Part shown: positions 43,987 through 52,894 of the stretch, in pieces
Layout of the letters: the number at the start of each line of letters is the position of its first letter
Position numbering within the stretch: the stretch's first letter is position 1
Source: Angustibacter luteus
GTDB lineage: Bacteria; Actinomycetota; Actinomycetes; Actinomycetales; Angustibacteraceae
Assembly: GCF_039541115.1 (NCBI RefSeq)
Contig: NZ_BAABFP010000008.1
Location: 310,001-374,000, forward strand
Reading direction: 5' to 3'
DNA length: 64,000 bases
The notes under the pieces: model-generated
Database searches by the model: none
Told to the model about the DNA's origin: nothing
What the model saw: only the letters and a program-made list of their open reading frames with translations
Translations under genes and position numbers: made by a program

Positions 43987-46900
43987 TCAGTGCCGGCGCT
44001 CGCGCGCGGCCCGGCGCATCCAGCCCCCACCGGCGAGCAGCAGCAGGCCCGCGAGCACCGCGCCCAGCGCGATGCCGCCCGTGTGCGGCAGGAAGGACGG
44101 CTGGTCGCCCACGCCACCCTCGCCACCCCCCGGGGCACTCGACGGAACGTCTCCCCCGCCACCGCCGGAGCCGGTCGTCGGGGTGTCGCCGCCGCCACCG
44201 GTGTCGGTCGGCGTCGGGGTCGTGGTGGTCGGGGTCGGGGTGGGGGTCGGGGTCGGCGTCGGGGGGGCGGCTTCGGTCACCGTCACGGTGACCTCGGTGG
44301 TCGCACACAGCGACAGGTCGTTGCCGGAGCAGCGCGCGTAGCTGAAGGTGTCGACCCCCACGAAGCCGGCGCGGGGGGTGTAGCGGATCCGGCCGTCGTC
44401 CAGCACCGTCGCCGTCCCGAACGAGGGCGCGACCCCGATGCCGCTCGCGGGGATCGGCGGTCCGACCGACGAGGTGGACAACAGCGGTGGCCCCGCGTCT
44501 CCGAAGTCGTTGGCCGTCACGTCGATGTCGATCGGCACGTCCTGCGGGGTGGTCGCCGAGTCGCGGGCGAGCAGCGGCAGGACGGTGACCGTCACGGTGG
44601 TCTCGGCGCACAGCGGGTCGTCCGGCGCGACGCCACCGCCCGGGGTCAGCGAGCAGATGAGGTACGTGAAGGTGTCACGACCGGTGAAGGAGCCGCCGGG
44701 CGTGTAGCGCATCCGGCCGAGCTCGGTCCGCACTCCCCCGTGGGCCGGCGCCTGCACGACGCTCGGCGGTGCCACGTCGCCACGGTCGTTCGCGAGGACG
44801 TCGACGAGCACCGGCTGCCCCGCGAACGTGGAGGCCAGGTCGCCGACCGCGACGGGGTAGACGCGCAGGTCGAGGGTGGTCTCGTCGCACAGGTCGGCGT
44901 CCGGTGCAGGGGCGCAGATCCGGTACGTGAGCTGGTCGTGGCCGGCGAACGTTCCGGTGGGGGCGTACCGCACCTGCCCGGTTGGGCCCACGCTCGCGGT
45001 GCCGTGGTCCGGTCCGCTGACGATCGTCGGGGGACCTGGGGTGCCGAGGTCGTTGGCCCGCACGTCGACCACGGTGCCACCGGTCGCGTCGAGCTCGGCG
45101 ATGTCGAGCCGGGCGATCGGGCTGACCTCCAGCAGCACCTCGGCGGTGTCGCACTCAGCGGGGGCGGCGTCACGGCAGGCCTGCACCTGCGCGCTGTCGC
45201 GGCCGGAGAAGTCCTGTGGCGGCTGGTAGCTGATCAGGGGACCACTCACCGTGAGGGTGCCCTGCGCCGGTTCGCGGAGGACCGTGAAGGTCAGTCCAGC
45301 GGGATCCTCCGACGGCTCGATGAACCCGAGCACCGGCACGCCGGCACTGGTGGACAGCACCTGGTCGTCGATGACCAGTGGTGGCGTCGGCGGCGGCCCT
45401 GCGACGACCTCGACGGTGACCGACGTCTGCCCGCAGGCGGTGCCGTCCGGGCTGCACACCTCGTACTGGAACGTGTCCGTGCCGGTGAAGCCGGCCTCGG
45501 GCGTGTACCGGATCACCCCGGGCTGGCCGTCGACCGGCTCGGCGGTGCCGTGCGCCGGTCCTGCGCCGACCACGGTGGGCGGGTCGACGTCCCCGATGTC
45601 GTTGGCGCTCACCGGGATGTCGACCGCGGTGTCGACGTCGGTCTGCGCGACGTCCGGGGCGGTCCGCGGGAAGACGGTGACCTGCACGGCTCCGGCGGCG
45701 CAGGCCAGTGGTATGCCGTTGTCGCAGGCGATCACCGTGAGCTGGTCGCGTCCGGTGAAGTCGCCCGTGGGCTCGTACCGGAAGGCGCCGTTCGGTTGGA
45801 CGGTCGCGGTGCCGTGCAACGGTTCCGTGCCGATCCGGTCGAAGGTCACGCTCTGGCCGGCGTCCGGGTCGGTGGCGGTGAGCGTCGCGTCGACGGCGCT
45901 GCGCGCGGACGTCGTCAGGACCGCGGGGTCGACGGCCGGCGGCCGGTTCGGCCGCGCCTCCACGGTCACGGTCACGTCGGCGGTGGCGCACACGGTCGGG
46001 GCGGTGGGCGCACAGATCGAGTACGTGAAGGCGTCCGAGCCCACGAAACCGGCGTCGGGCGTGTAGACCAGCACGTTGGGGTCGTCGGCGCTGCGGGTGA
46101 CAGTGCCGTTCGCCGGCGGGTCGGCGAGCTGGGGCGGCGACGTCGCACCGAGGTCGTTGGTGGTCACGGCGATCGCGATGGCGGTGTCCTGCGTCGTGCG
46201 GACTGACTCGTCGACGGCCAGCGGGTAGACCACGACGGTGATGGTTCCGGTGTCGCACAGGGACGGCGTCCCGTTGTCGCACCCGGTGACGACGAACGTG
46301 TCCTCACCGACGTAGTCGGCGGTCGGCGTGTACGTCAGCTCGCCGCTGGGCTGCACCGACACCGCGCCGTGGCTCGGCCCGGTGGTCAGGGTCACCGTGA
46401 CGGTCTGGCCCGCGTCCGGGTCGATCGCCGCCGCGGTCGCCGTGATCGGGAAGGTGGCGCGGGTGAACAGCCGCTGGTCCGGGACGACCGGCGGGTGGTT
46501 GAGCGGGGGCGCCGGCTCCACGGTCGTCGCGACGCGGGCGGAGTCTGCACTGCCGTCGTTGTTCGAGGGGTTCGGGTCGGCGGTGCTGGACGTCGACGAG
46601 ACGACGTCCAGGACCTGCCCGGACGACGGTGCGGTGCCGCTGACCGTGAAGGTGAGGCTCTGCCCGGCGGCCACCGTGCCGGGCCGCCAGGTCACCGTGC
46701 CGCCCGAGACCGTGCCGGCGTCCGAGGCGGTGACGCCCGTCAGCCCGCCGCTGACGGTGTCGACGACGACGACGTCCTCGGCGGGCTGGGAGCCGGCGTT
46801 GTGCACGGTCACCGTGTAGGTGGCGGTGGCGCCCGCGGCGACCGAGGCGGGCCCGGTCTTCGAGGTGGCGACGTCAGTGCTGGCCGGTGGACCCGGCTGG

Positions 46901-48000
46901 TTGGCGCAGCCCGGCCAGATCTGGGCGTTCCCCGGGTCCGTCACGGTGCCGGCCACGACGTTGGCGACACTGCCGGCCTGGCTGTCGAAGACCGGGCCGG
47001 TCGGTGTGCGGTCGTCGACGGTGATCGGGGACGTCGGAGCGTCGCCGACGAACACCCCCTGAGTCCGAGTCGTGCCGGCGAACAGGTACTGGCCGAGGCC
47101 GGTGACCGTGTTGTTGTTCTGCAGGTTCAAGCCGATCGTCAGGCCGCTGCTGGTCTGGTTGTAGCGCCCGTTGTTGTTCCAGGTCGACCCACCGGTGCCG
47201 GCCGAGCCGGACGCCCCGCCGACCCGCAGCAGGCCCCCGTTGACCACCGTCTGGCTGTTGTTGTCGAACTGGCCGGTGGTGCGCAGGACGCACGCGTTGG
47301 ACAACCGGCTGCCACCGTTGAACACCATGCCGCCGGTCACCGCGACCGTGCCGGCGTTGGTCAGGACGCCGTTGACGTTGAGCTGGCCGTTCGACGTGAG
47401 CGTCCCCGAGTTGACGATCGTGGAGCCGGCGTTGAGGTTGCCGCCGGCCTGCAGCGTGAGCGTCCCGGCGTTGGTGATCAGCGCCCCGCTCCCGGCGTTC
47501 ATCCCGTTCTGGAAGATGACGGTGCCGTCGGACTCGTTGCGGAGCTCGGCGGAGCCCGAGATGTTGGCGTCGCTGGTGAACGTCAGGGTCCCGTTGTTGA
47601 TGAACAGGAAGCCGTTGTTGACGCCGACCGAGCCGGTCAGCGTGGACCCGCGGTTGTAGACGGCGCCGGAGACGCCGTTGGCCCACTGCGGTCGCAGCTG
47701 GCCGCCCGGCGCGACGCAGATGACAGCGCCGGCCGGGAACGCGTTCACGCCGCCGGCGAACGTGCCGGTGCCCGTGATCAGCAGGACCTGGGTGCTGGTG
47801 AGGTTGAGGGTGTCCGTCACCGTCGTGGAGATGGTGTCCGTGGGGCTGGCGCACGCGTCGGCGTAGCTGCGGGCGGGTGGCGGCACGGCAGTGGCCGGCT
47901 GCACACCGCCGATGCCGAAGCCCGTGGCCGTCGCGCCGACCAGCAGGCCGCCGAACACCGCGACGAGAGCCGCACTCGCCGTCCGTCGTCCGTGCCTCAT
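43987..48000 (-). CDS. LPXTG-anchored surface protein with eight Ig-like repeats
   Basis: 1337 residues. Signal peptide (about 1-38), then ~330 residues rich in Asn, Gly and Thr resembling a beta-helix (repeated AGTLTLQAGGN-type strands), a DUF11-like domain (ASVAAGATATYTVTVHNAGS), then eight ~95-residue Ig/cadherin-like repeats with phrases such as YTPxAGFxGxDTF and xANDLG. A PTPT linker and Gly stretch precede the sortase site LPHTG (1304-1308), hydrophobic helix and Arg-rich tail. Each repeat carries one close Cys pair. Likely an adhesin or wall protein; no sortase gene is in the window. Confidence 0.87.
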   Translation of the reverse strand: MRHGRRTASAALVAVFGGLLVGATATGFGIGGVQPATAVPPPARSYADACASPTDTISTTVTDTLNLTSTQVLLITGTGTFAGGVNAFPAGAVICVAPGGQLRPQWANGVSGAVYNRGSTLTGSVGVNNGFLFINNGTLTFTSDANISGSAELRNESDGTVIFQNGMNAGSGALITNAGTLTLQAGGNLNAGSTIVNSGTLTSNGQLNVNGVLTNAGTVAVTGGMVFNGGSRLSNACVLRTTGQFDNNSQTVVNGGLLRVGGASGSAGTGGSTWNNNGRYNQTSSGLTIGLNLQNNNTVTGLGQYLFAGTTRTQGVFVGDAPTSPITVDDRTPTGPVFDSQAGSVANVVAGTVTDPGNAQIWPGCANQPGPPASTDVATSKTGPASVAAGATATYTVTVHNAGSQPAEDVVVVDTVSGGLTGVTASDAGTVSGGTVTWRPGTVAAGQSLTFTVSGTAPSSGQVLDVVSSTSSTADPNPSNNDGSADSARVATTVEPAPPLNHPPVVPDQRLFTRATFPITATAAAIDPDAGQTVTVTLTTGPSHGAVSVQPSGELTYTPTADYVGEDTFVVTGCDNGTPSLCDTGTITVVVYPLAVDESVRTTQDTAIAIAVTTNDLGATSPPQLADPPANGTVTRSADDPNVLVYTPDAGFVGSDAFTYSICAPTAPTVCATADVTVTVEARPNRPPAVDPAVLTTSARSAVDATLTATDPDAGQSVTFDRIGTEPLHGTATVQPNGAFRYEPTGDFTGRDQLTVIACDNGIPLACAAGAVQVTVFPRTAPDVAQTDVDTAVDIPVSANDIGDVDPPTVVGAGPAHGTAEPVDGQPGVIRYTPEAGFTGTDTFQYEVCSPDGTACGQTSVTVEVVAGPPPTPPLVIDDQVLSTSAGVPVLGFIEPSEDPAGLTFTVLREPAQGTLTVSGPLISYQPPQDFSGRDSAQVQACRDAAPAECDTAEVLLEVSPIARLDIAELDATGGTVVDVRANDLGTPGPPTIVSGPDHGTASVGPTGQVRYAPTGTFAGHDQLTYRICAPAPDADLCDETTLDLRVYPVAVGDLASTFAGQPVLVDVLANDRGDVAPPSVVQAPAHGGVRTELGRMRYTPGGSFTGRDTFTYLICSLTPGGGVAPDDPLCAETTVTVTVLPLLARDSATTPQDVPIDIDVTANDFGDAGPPLLSTSSVGPPIPASGIGVAPSFGTATVLDDGRIRYTPRAGFVGVDTFSYARCSGNDLSLCATTEVTVTVTEAAPPTPTPTPTPTPTTTTPTPTDTGGGGDTPTTGSGGGGGDVPSSAPGGGEGGVGDQPSFLPHTGGIALGAVLAGLLLLAGGGWMRRAARERRH

Positions 48001-48094
48001 CTGCCCCAGCCTGTGCTCGCGCTCGCTGCTCAGCCTCCCCCGTTCAGGGTGAGGGCAGGCGCTGTTGACCGCCGGGTCAACAGGGCGATTCAGG

Positions 48095-49420
48095 TCAAGA
48101 CGCGCGTTGGGCGTGCGCCACCGGGGGCAGGCCGAGCGGCGTCTGGTCCATGGCGTGGATGACGATCCAGGCGGCCGCGCAGGCCAGGACCGCGGCCGGG
48201 ACGGTGTCCAGCCCGTTCGTCCCCACAAGGAGGGCGGAGATGAGCAGGGACGCGAACAGCAGCCGGGTCATCGCCGCCATCCCAGCGGCCGCGCCGACCG
48301 CCACGGCGAGCGTCGGCGAGACGTCCAACGGCAGCCCGGCCGCGCTGGCCACGGCGACGCCGATGAAGATCGCCGGGAAGACCGGGCCTCCGCGGAAGCC
48401 GCAGCCCAGGCAGACGGCGTAGGCCACGGACTTGCCGACGAGCAGGACCAGCACGATCTCCGTCGAGGTCTGGGACACCAGGGCGGGCAGCGACGCCTGG
48501 CCGGAGAAGAGCAGGTCCTGGGAGTCCGCGCCGAGCGCGCGGGTCGCGAGGGCGATGAGTCCGACCGCGAGCCCGCCGAGCACCAGCAGGCCGGGCACGC
48601 CGAGTCCGGTGTGCCGCAGGCGTTGCAGGTGGTGCGCCCCGAAGCGGATGAGCGTGCACAGGATGGCGACGACGATGCCCACGGCGATCGCCAGCACCAG
48701 GTCCTTCAGGTGCGTGCCCTCGTACGCCGGTAGCCCACTGACCTTCAGCGTCGCCGCGTCGATGCCACCCCAGGAGCCCAGCCCGACGAACAGCAGGTAG
48801 CCGACGGCAGCGGCGACCAGACCGGGGAGCAGCAGCGGGATCGCGGCCGCGCCGAGCCCGACGCTGGCCTCGACGAGCAGGATGCCGGCGGGCAGCGGGC
48901 CGCCGAAGAGCGCGGAGATCGCCGAGAAGGAGCCGGCCACGGTGAGCGTGGCGCCCCCCGGCCCCTTGACCTTGACCAGGCGGATCATCGCGACGCCGAC
49001 GACGGACCCGAGCGCGATCAGCGGCGCCTCGGGGCCGAGGACGGCGCCGAACGCCAGCGAACCCAGCGCCGCGAGCGCGACCCCCGGGAGGTGCGAGAGC
49101 GGGGTTGGGGTGGCGTCGAGCCCGTTGATCGGTTCGTGGCCGCCGTCGCCGGGGAGCAGCACGCGCGCGGCCGCCACCAGCGCCGCACCGACGACCGGCA
49201 GCCCGACCACGAGGTACCAGGGCGGTTCGCTCGCGCCCAGGTGGTTCGGCAGGTCAACCCACAGCAGGTCCTCGAGCCAGTGGACGACCGCGAGGAAGAC
49301 GGCCGCCAGTCCGGCCGCCGGCAACCCGATGAGCGCGGCCAGCCCGACGAGCTTGAGGTAGGCGCCGCCGGACGGGGCGGTCGCCGGAGCCGGGCCGCTG
49401 GGCGTCCCTTCGGGCTCCAT
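48095..49420 (-). CDS. ClC-family chloride channel/antiporter
   Basis: 441 residues with about eleven membrane helices. ClC selectivity-filter regions are present in altered form: GAVLGPEAPLIALGS (replaces the usual GREGP; the Glu gate position is kept), GFRGGPVFPAIFIG and LPAGILLVEAS. There is no CBS domain. ATG 49420 has AGGAGGA upstream; longer starts lack one. It might act in acid resistance or fluoride/chloride flux; direction and ion are not shown. Confidence 0.88.
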   Translation of the reverse strand: MEPEGTPSGPAPATAPSGGAYLKLVGLAALIGLPAAGLAAVFLAVVHWLEDLLWVDLPNHLGASEPPWYLVVGLPVVGAALVAAARVLLPGDGGHEPINGLDATPTPLSHLPGVALAALGSLAFGAVLGPEAPLIALGSVVGVAMIRLVKVKGPGGATLTVAGSFSAISALFGGPLPAGILLVEASVGLGAAAIPLLLPGLVAAAVGYLLFVGLGSWGGIDAATLKVSGLPAYEGTHLKDLVLAIAVGIVVAILCTLIRFGAHHLQRLRHTGLGVPGLLVLGGLAVGLIALATRALGADSQDLLFSGQASLPALVSQTSTEIVLVLLVGKSVAYAVCLGCGFRGGPVFPAIFIGVAVASAAGLPLDVSPTLAVAVGAAAGMAAMTRLLFASLLISALLVGTNGLDTVPAAVLACAAAWIVIHAMDQTPLGLPPVAHAQRAS

Positions 49421-49569
49421 GATCCGTCCTCCTGCTGCAGTCGCCCGGCGATTCTCCTCGGCACGTTGCCTGGTGGCGAGTCCGGTGGGCATCACCCGGG
49501 CTGGGTGAGGCGCGTCCCAGTTCGCCGACCCGGCTCAAGCGCTGCGGAGCCGGGGTCGATCCTGAGCAC

Positions 49570-50343
49570 GTGACTGTTCGCTCGCGCGCACCCCGGCTCG
49601 CCGCCGTCGTGCTGATGGCCGGAGCCCTCCTCGCGGGGTGCCAGTCGGCTCAGGACGTGGGGCCGAGCGACCCCACGACCTCGGCGCCGTCCGCGGCTGC
49701 CACGGGGACGACGTCCGGGCGACCGACCTCGTCGGCCGCCCCGTCGGCCGCAGCGGCGCCGGGGACCGCGCTGGCCGCGCTGCGGCGGCTGCCGGTGAAG
49801 GGGCGCGCGCCGAAGACCGGCTACTCGCGCGAGCAGTTCGGTCCGGCGTGGAAGGACGTGGATCGCAACGGGTGCGACACCCGCAACGACGTGCTGCGGC
49901 GCGACCTGAGGCCGTATGTGCTGAAGGCCGGGACGCACGGGTGCCTGGTGCTGCGCGGCACGCTGAAGGACCCGTACACCGCTCGCACGATTGCGTTCGT
50001 GCGCGGGGTCGGGACGTCGTCCGACGTGCAGATCGACCACGTGGTTGCCCTCTCGGACGCCTGGCAGAAGGGTGCCGGGAGGTGGACCGACGCCAAGCGC
50101 GAGGCGATCGCGAACGACCCCCTGAACCTGCTGGCGGTGGACGGGCCGACCAACGCCTCGAAGGGGGACGGTGACGCTGCGACCTGGCTGCCGCCGTCCA
50201 AGCCCTACCGGTGCTCGTACGTCGCGCGGCAGGTGGCGGTGAAACGCGCGTACGGGCTGTGGGTGACCGCCGCGGAGCGGGACGCGATCGCGCGGGTGCT
50301 CGCCACCTGCCCCGGCCAGAAGCTGCCGACCAGAGTGGGGTAG
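49570..50343 (+). CDS. Secreted HNH-family nuclease lipoprotein (DUF1524)
   Basis: 257 residues: lipobox LLAGC (Cys about 24), a Ser/Ala/Thr linker, and a DUF1524/GmrSD C-terminal-type HNH nuclease domain with VQIDHVVALSDAWQKGA (catalytic His), NDPLNLLAVDGPTNASKGD and four Cys likely forming disulfides. Extracellular nuclease lipoproteins of this kind are common in actinobacteria and may scavenge DNA. GTG start; it stands alone between ClC and the small kinase. Confidence 0.87.
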   Translation: MTVRSRAPRLAAVVLMAGALLAGCQSAQDVGPSDPTTSAPSAAATGTTSGRPTSSAAPSAAAAPGTALAALRRLPVKGRAPKTGYSREQFGPAWKDVDRNGCDTRNDVLRRDLRPYVLKAGTHGCLVLRGTLKDPYTARTIAFVRGVGTSSDVQIDHVVALSDAWQKGAGRWTDAKREAIANDPLNLLAVDGPTNASKGDGDAATWLPPSKPYRCSYVARQVAVKRAYGLWVTAAERDAIARVLATCPGQKLPTRVG

Positions 50344-50416
50344 TTCGGCCGTTTCGTCTCCCGGCCTTGCAGGAAACCCCTACACGGCAGGCGGTCGCGC
50401 GCCTAGCGTGTGCCGG

Positions 50417-50974
50417 GTGCCACCGCTGCTGCTGGTGCTCAACGGGCCTCCTGCCGTCGGGAAGTCGACGCTGGCCCGGCGATATGTCGCGGACCACCCC
50501 ACCTGTCTGAACCTGGACGTCGACGTGCTGCGCGGCTCGCTGGGTGGCTGGCAGAAGGACCCGCACGCGTCCGGCTTGTGGGCCAGAGCCCTCGCACTGT
50601 CCATGGCTCGGGTGCACCTGCTCGGCGGTGACAGCGTCGTCGTGCCGCAGCTGATCGCTCGGCCGCAGTTCCTGGACGCGCTCACCGATCTGGCGACCGA
50701 GACGGGCGCTCAGCTGGTGGAGGTCGTGCTCGTCGACGACCGGGGCCGGTTGGCGACGCGATTCGCGGAGCGGACGGCGCGGGCCGAGCGTCCGGAGCAC
50801 GTGGACGCCGGGTGGCTGGCCGCCGCTGGTTCGGACCGGTTGGGACCGACGCTCGAGCGGCTCGAAGCCCTGGTGGCGCAACGGTCGTGTGTCGCCCAGG
50901 TCGCGATCACCCCGGACGACGTCGAGGCGACCTACCGTTGCCTGCTGGAGGCGATCGCCGATCATGCTCGCTAG
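50417..50974 (+). CDS. P-loop kinase-like ATPase
   Basis: 185 residues; Walker A NGPPAVGKST near the N-terminus and NLDVDVLRGSLGGW in the position of the nucleoside- or sulfate-kinase Asp. It is of the AAA_33/chloramphenicol-phosphotransferase-like small-kinase type. Substrate unknown. GTG 50417 is favoured over the upstream ATG 50408 because the protein then begins VPPLLLVLNG. Its end overlaps the next gene by 11 bp, so both are probably translated together. Confidence 0.8.
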   Translation: MPPLLLVLNGPPAVGKSTLARRYVADHPTCLNLDVDVLRGSLGGWQKDPHASGLWARALALSMARVHLLGGDSVVVPQLIARPQFLDALTDLATETGAQLVEVVLVDDRGRLATRFAERTARAERPEHVDAGWLAAAGSDRLGPTLERLEALVAQRSCVAQVAITPDDVEATYRCLLEAIADHAR

Positions 50975-51800
50975 CGAGCGGCTGGGTTTCCCGGCGGACG
51001 CGCGGGTGCTCATCATCAACGCGGACGACTTCGGCATGTACCCGGCGATCAACGCGGCTGTGCTGGAGTCGATCGAGCGCGGAGTGGCTAGCTCGTGCTC
51101 GCTGATGCCGCCGTGCCCGGGCGCGGCGGAGGCCTTGCGGCTGCTCATGGCTCGACCGAACCTGCCGTTCGGCATCCACCTCACGCTGGTCAGCGAGTCG
51201 GCGCGGATGCGGTTCCGCCCGATGGCCGGCCCCGAACGGGTGCCCTCCTTGGTCGACCGCGATGGCTTCCTCATCCTGGCCGAGGATCGAGAGTCGTTGC
51301 TGCGCATCGCGATCCTGGGAGAGGTCGAGGTCGAGCTGCGAGCTCAGATCGACTCGGTGCTGCGGACCGGGCTCTCTCCGACCCATCTGGACTGGCACAG
51401 CCTCGCCGATGGTGGCCGGTCCGACATCTTCGAGCTCGGGCTCGACCTCGCCGCCCAGTACGGTCTGGCGGCGCGGGTGTGGCTGGAGCCGGGACGCCAG
51501 CTAGCACGTGGGCGTGGACTGCCCGTCGTCGACCACCCCTTCGTGGACAGCTTCAGCCTCGGCGTCGAGGGCAAGGCCGAGCGGTTCGCGGCCCTGGTGG
51601 AGGCGCTCCCTGCTGGGCTGAGCGAGTGGGCCGTGCACCCCGGTCCAGCCGGGGCAGACGCCGAACCGGCTGACGACGGGCGATGGGTGCGCGCTAGCGA
51701 TCTGGCTTGGCTGGCTTCCGCGGCGGCCGCGCAGCAGCTGCGAGACGCAGGGATCACCGTGATCGACTACCGCGGGCTCCAAGAGGCCTGGCGCGGGTGA
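50964..51800 (+). CDS. ChbG/HpnK-family (YdjC-like) carbohydrate deacetylase
   Basis: 278 residues with metal-dependent deacetylase motifs: LIINADDFGMYPAIN (Asp-Asp pair), PFGIHLTL, THLDWHS (two His) and EWAVHPGP near the C-terminus. Family members remove an N-acetyl group from chitobiose-type sugars or hopanoid sugars. It overlaps the small kinase gene by 11 bp, which suggests a phosphorylation/deacetylation pair acting on one sugar; that link is inference. It ends 15 bp before the tRNA-Lys. Confidence 0.88.
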   Translation: MLASERLGFPADARVLIINADDFGMYPAINAAVLESIERGVASSCSLMPPCPGAAEALRLLMARPNLPFGIHLTLVSESARMRFRPMAGPERVPSLVDRDGFLILAEDRESLLRIAILGEVEVELRAQIDSVLRTGLSPTHLDWHSLADGGRSDIFELGLDLAAQYGLAARVWLEPGRQLARGRGLPVVDHPFVDSFSLGVEGKAERFAALVEALPAGLSEWAVHPGPAGADAEPADDGRWVRASDLAWLASAAAAQQLRDAGITVIDYRGLQEAWRG

Positions 51801-51815
51801 CGCGGGTTCGCCGAG

Positions 51816-51888
51816 TGGGCCCCGTGGGGATCGAACCCACAACCCGCGGATTAAAAGTCCGCTGCTCTGCCAGTTGAGCTAGAGGCCC
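51816..51888 (-). tRNA. tRNA-Lys (anticodon TTT)
   Basis: 73-nt cloverleaf on the minus strand: acceptor GGGCCTC/GGGGCCC with discriminator A, D-arm with AGCTCAACTGGCAGAGC, anticodon loop CTTTTAA (TTT), T-arm GTGGGTTCGATCCCCAC. CCA is not encoded. The accessory island begins on its 5' side (higher coordinates). Confidence 0.97.
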
Positions 51889-51910
51889 GGGACATGAGCG
51901 TTATAACGGG

Positions 51911-51934
51911 GAGAACCCTCGGGAGAACCCTCGG
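51911..51934. repeat. 12-bp tandem repeat beside tRNA-Lys
   Basis: GAGAACCCTCGG occurs twice in a row (51911-51922, 51923-51934), 23 bp upstream of the tRNA 5' end. Confidence 0.7.
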
Positions 51935-51992
51935 GATAACTCTGGTGTCATTCACCCACGATCCGAGCACGAGTATGCCGCAGACCATGCCC

Positions 51993-52008
51993 GCGTCATC
52001 CCGCCGCC
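51993..52008 (+). repeat. Island boundary motif, copy 1 (degenerate)
   Basis: GCGTCATCCCGCCGCC matches 14 of the first 16 bases of the island consensus GCGTCATWCCGCCGCGAG. It lies about 105 bp from the tRNA. Confidence 0.4.
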
Positions 52009-52459
52009 TGCGCGAGCAGCTTTGCTGCCCTACGGTGCACTCCCGGCTGTGGCGCGCCGCCGCAGGCGACGTAGCGCGCGTCAGTCGCAGACCTCGGATT
52101 GATGTTGCTCTCGTCCGGCGAGCGACACGATGCCGGGCCTTCTCCAGTCCCTCGCCGGGCCGCCGGAGCCAGCAGTGCAGCGCGCATCCGGCGGCCCCCT
52201 AGGCCCTGCACTTCGCCCACTTAGACGCTGCACTCCGCCCAACGTGACGCGCCTGCTACCCACCACGGCGGGACGGTTGAGCATGCTCAGCCCGTTCCAG
52301 TTCGGAGCCCTTCACACGATCGCCGAAACGTCGGCATGATCAACACAACACCCGTACTCGGAATGGCGGGCTAGGCTCGAATGACCAAAACGGCTTGCAG
52401 ACGCGGCCTGAGAACCATCCACCCAGAGCGCCAACCGCGACAGCCCCAGGAGTGATGCT

Positions 52460-52894
52460 GTGTCGAGTGAGCCCGAAGCCATTGCGGGTCTATTGAGGTC
52501 TCAGGGGCAGATGAGTTTCGTGGAGCCGGCAACCAACGCGGACATCGAGGCCTTCGAGGCGAGGCATGAGCTTCCACTGCCGTCTCAGCTCAAGCAATGG
52601 CTACTCGTTTCGGACGGTGGAGACTTCTTCCTTCCAGCAGGGTTTCAGTTGCTAGGCGTGGCACATCTTCCATTGATTGATGTTGATGACCCCGATCGAC
52701 CGGATGACAGCTACGTCGTGATCGGCGCGTTGTCGTCCGGTGACCCAGTTCTGTGTGAGAGATCAAGTGAGCGAATCTCGATCTACAACCATGAGGCCGG
52801 AAGGATCGAGGACGACGAATCCTTCCCCGACTTCTTCACCTTTCTGACCGGTTTGGTTGCCGTCGTTGGCGCCGGTGAAGACGATGTCGAGTAG
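52460..52894 (+). CDS. SMI1/KNR4 (SUKH) family immunity-like protein
   Basis: 144-residue acidic protein with the SUKH pattern: IEAFEARHELPLPSQLKQWL then VSDGGDFFLPAGFQLL, and an acidic C-terminus (FPDFFTFLTGL, EDDVE). Family members usually neutralise nuclease or other toxins from polymorphic systems. GTG start with AGGAG upstream. It overlaps the next gene, an HNH/Endo VII-like nuclease, by 11 bp and comes first, which is the reverse of the usual toxin-then-immunity order. Confidence 0.8.
   Translation: MSSEPEAIAGLLRSQGQMSFVEPATNADIEAFEARHELPLPSQLKQWLLVSDGGDFFLPAGFQLLGVAHLPLIDVDDPDRPDDSYVVIGALSSGDPVLCERSSERISIYNHEAGRIEDDESFPDFFTFLTGLVAVVGAGEDDVE

Larger units (their letters stand above)
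51889..52459. other. Gene-free island edge
   Basis: 571 bp without a convincing gene. It holds a 12-bp tandem repeat (51911-51934), the first copy of the island motif (51993) and the upstream region of the SUKH gene. GC falls clearly toward its right end. I searched it by eye for a partial tRNA copy and found none. Confidence 0.5.
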
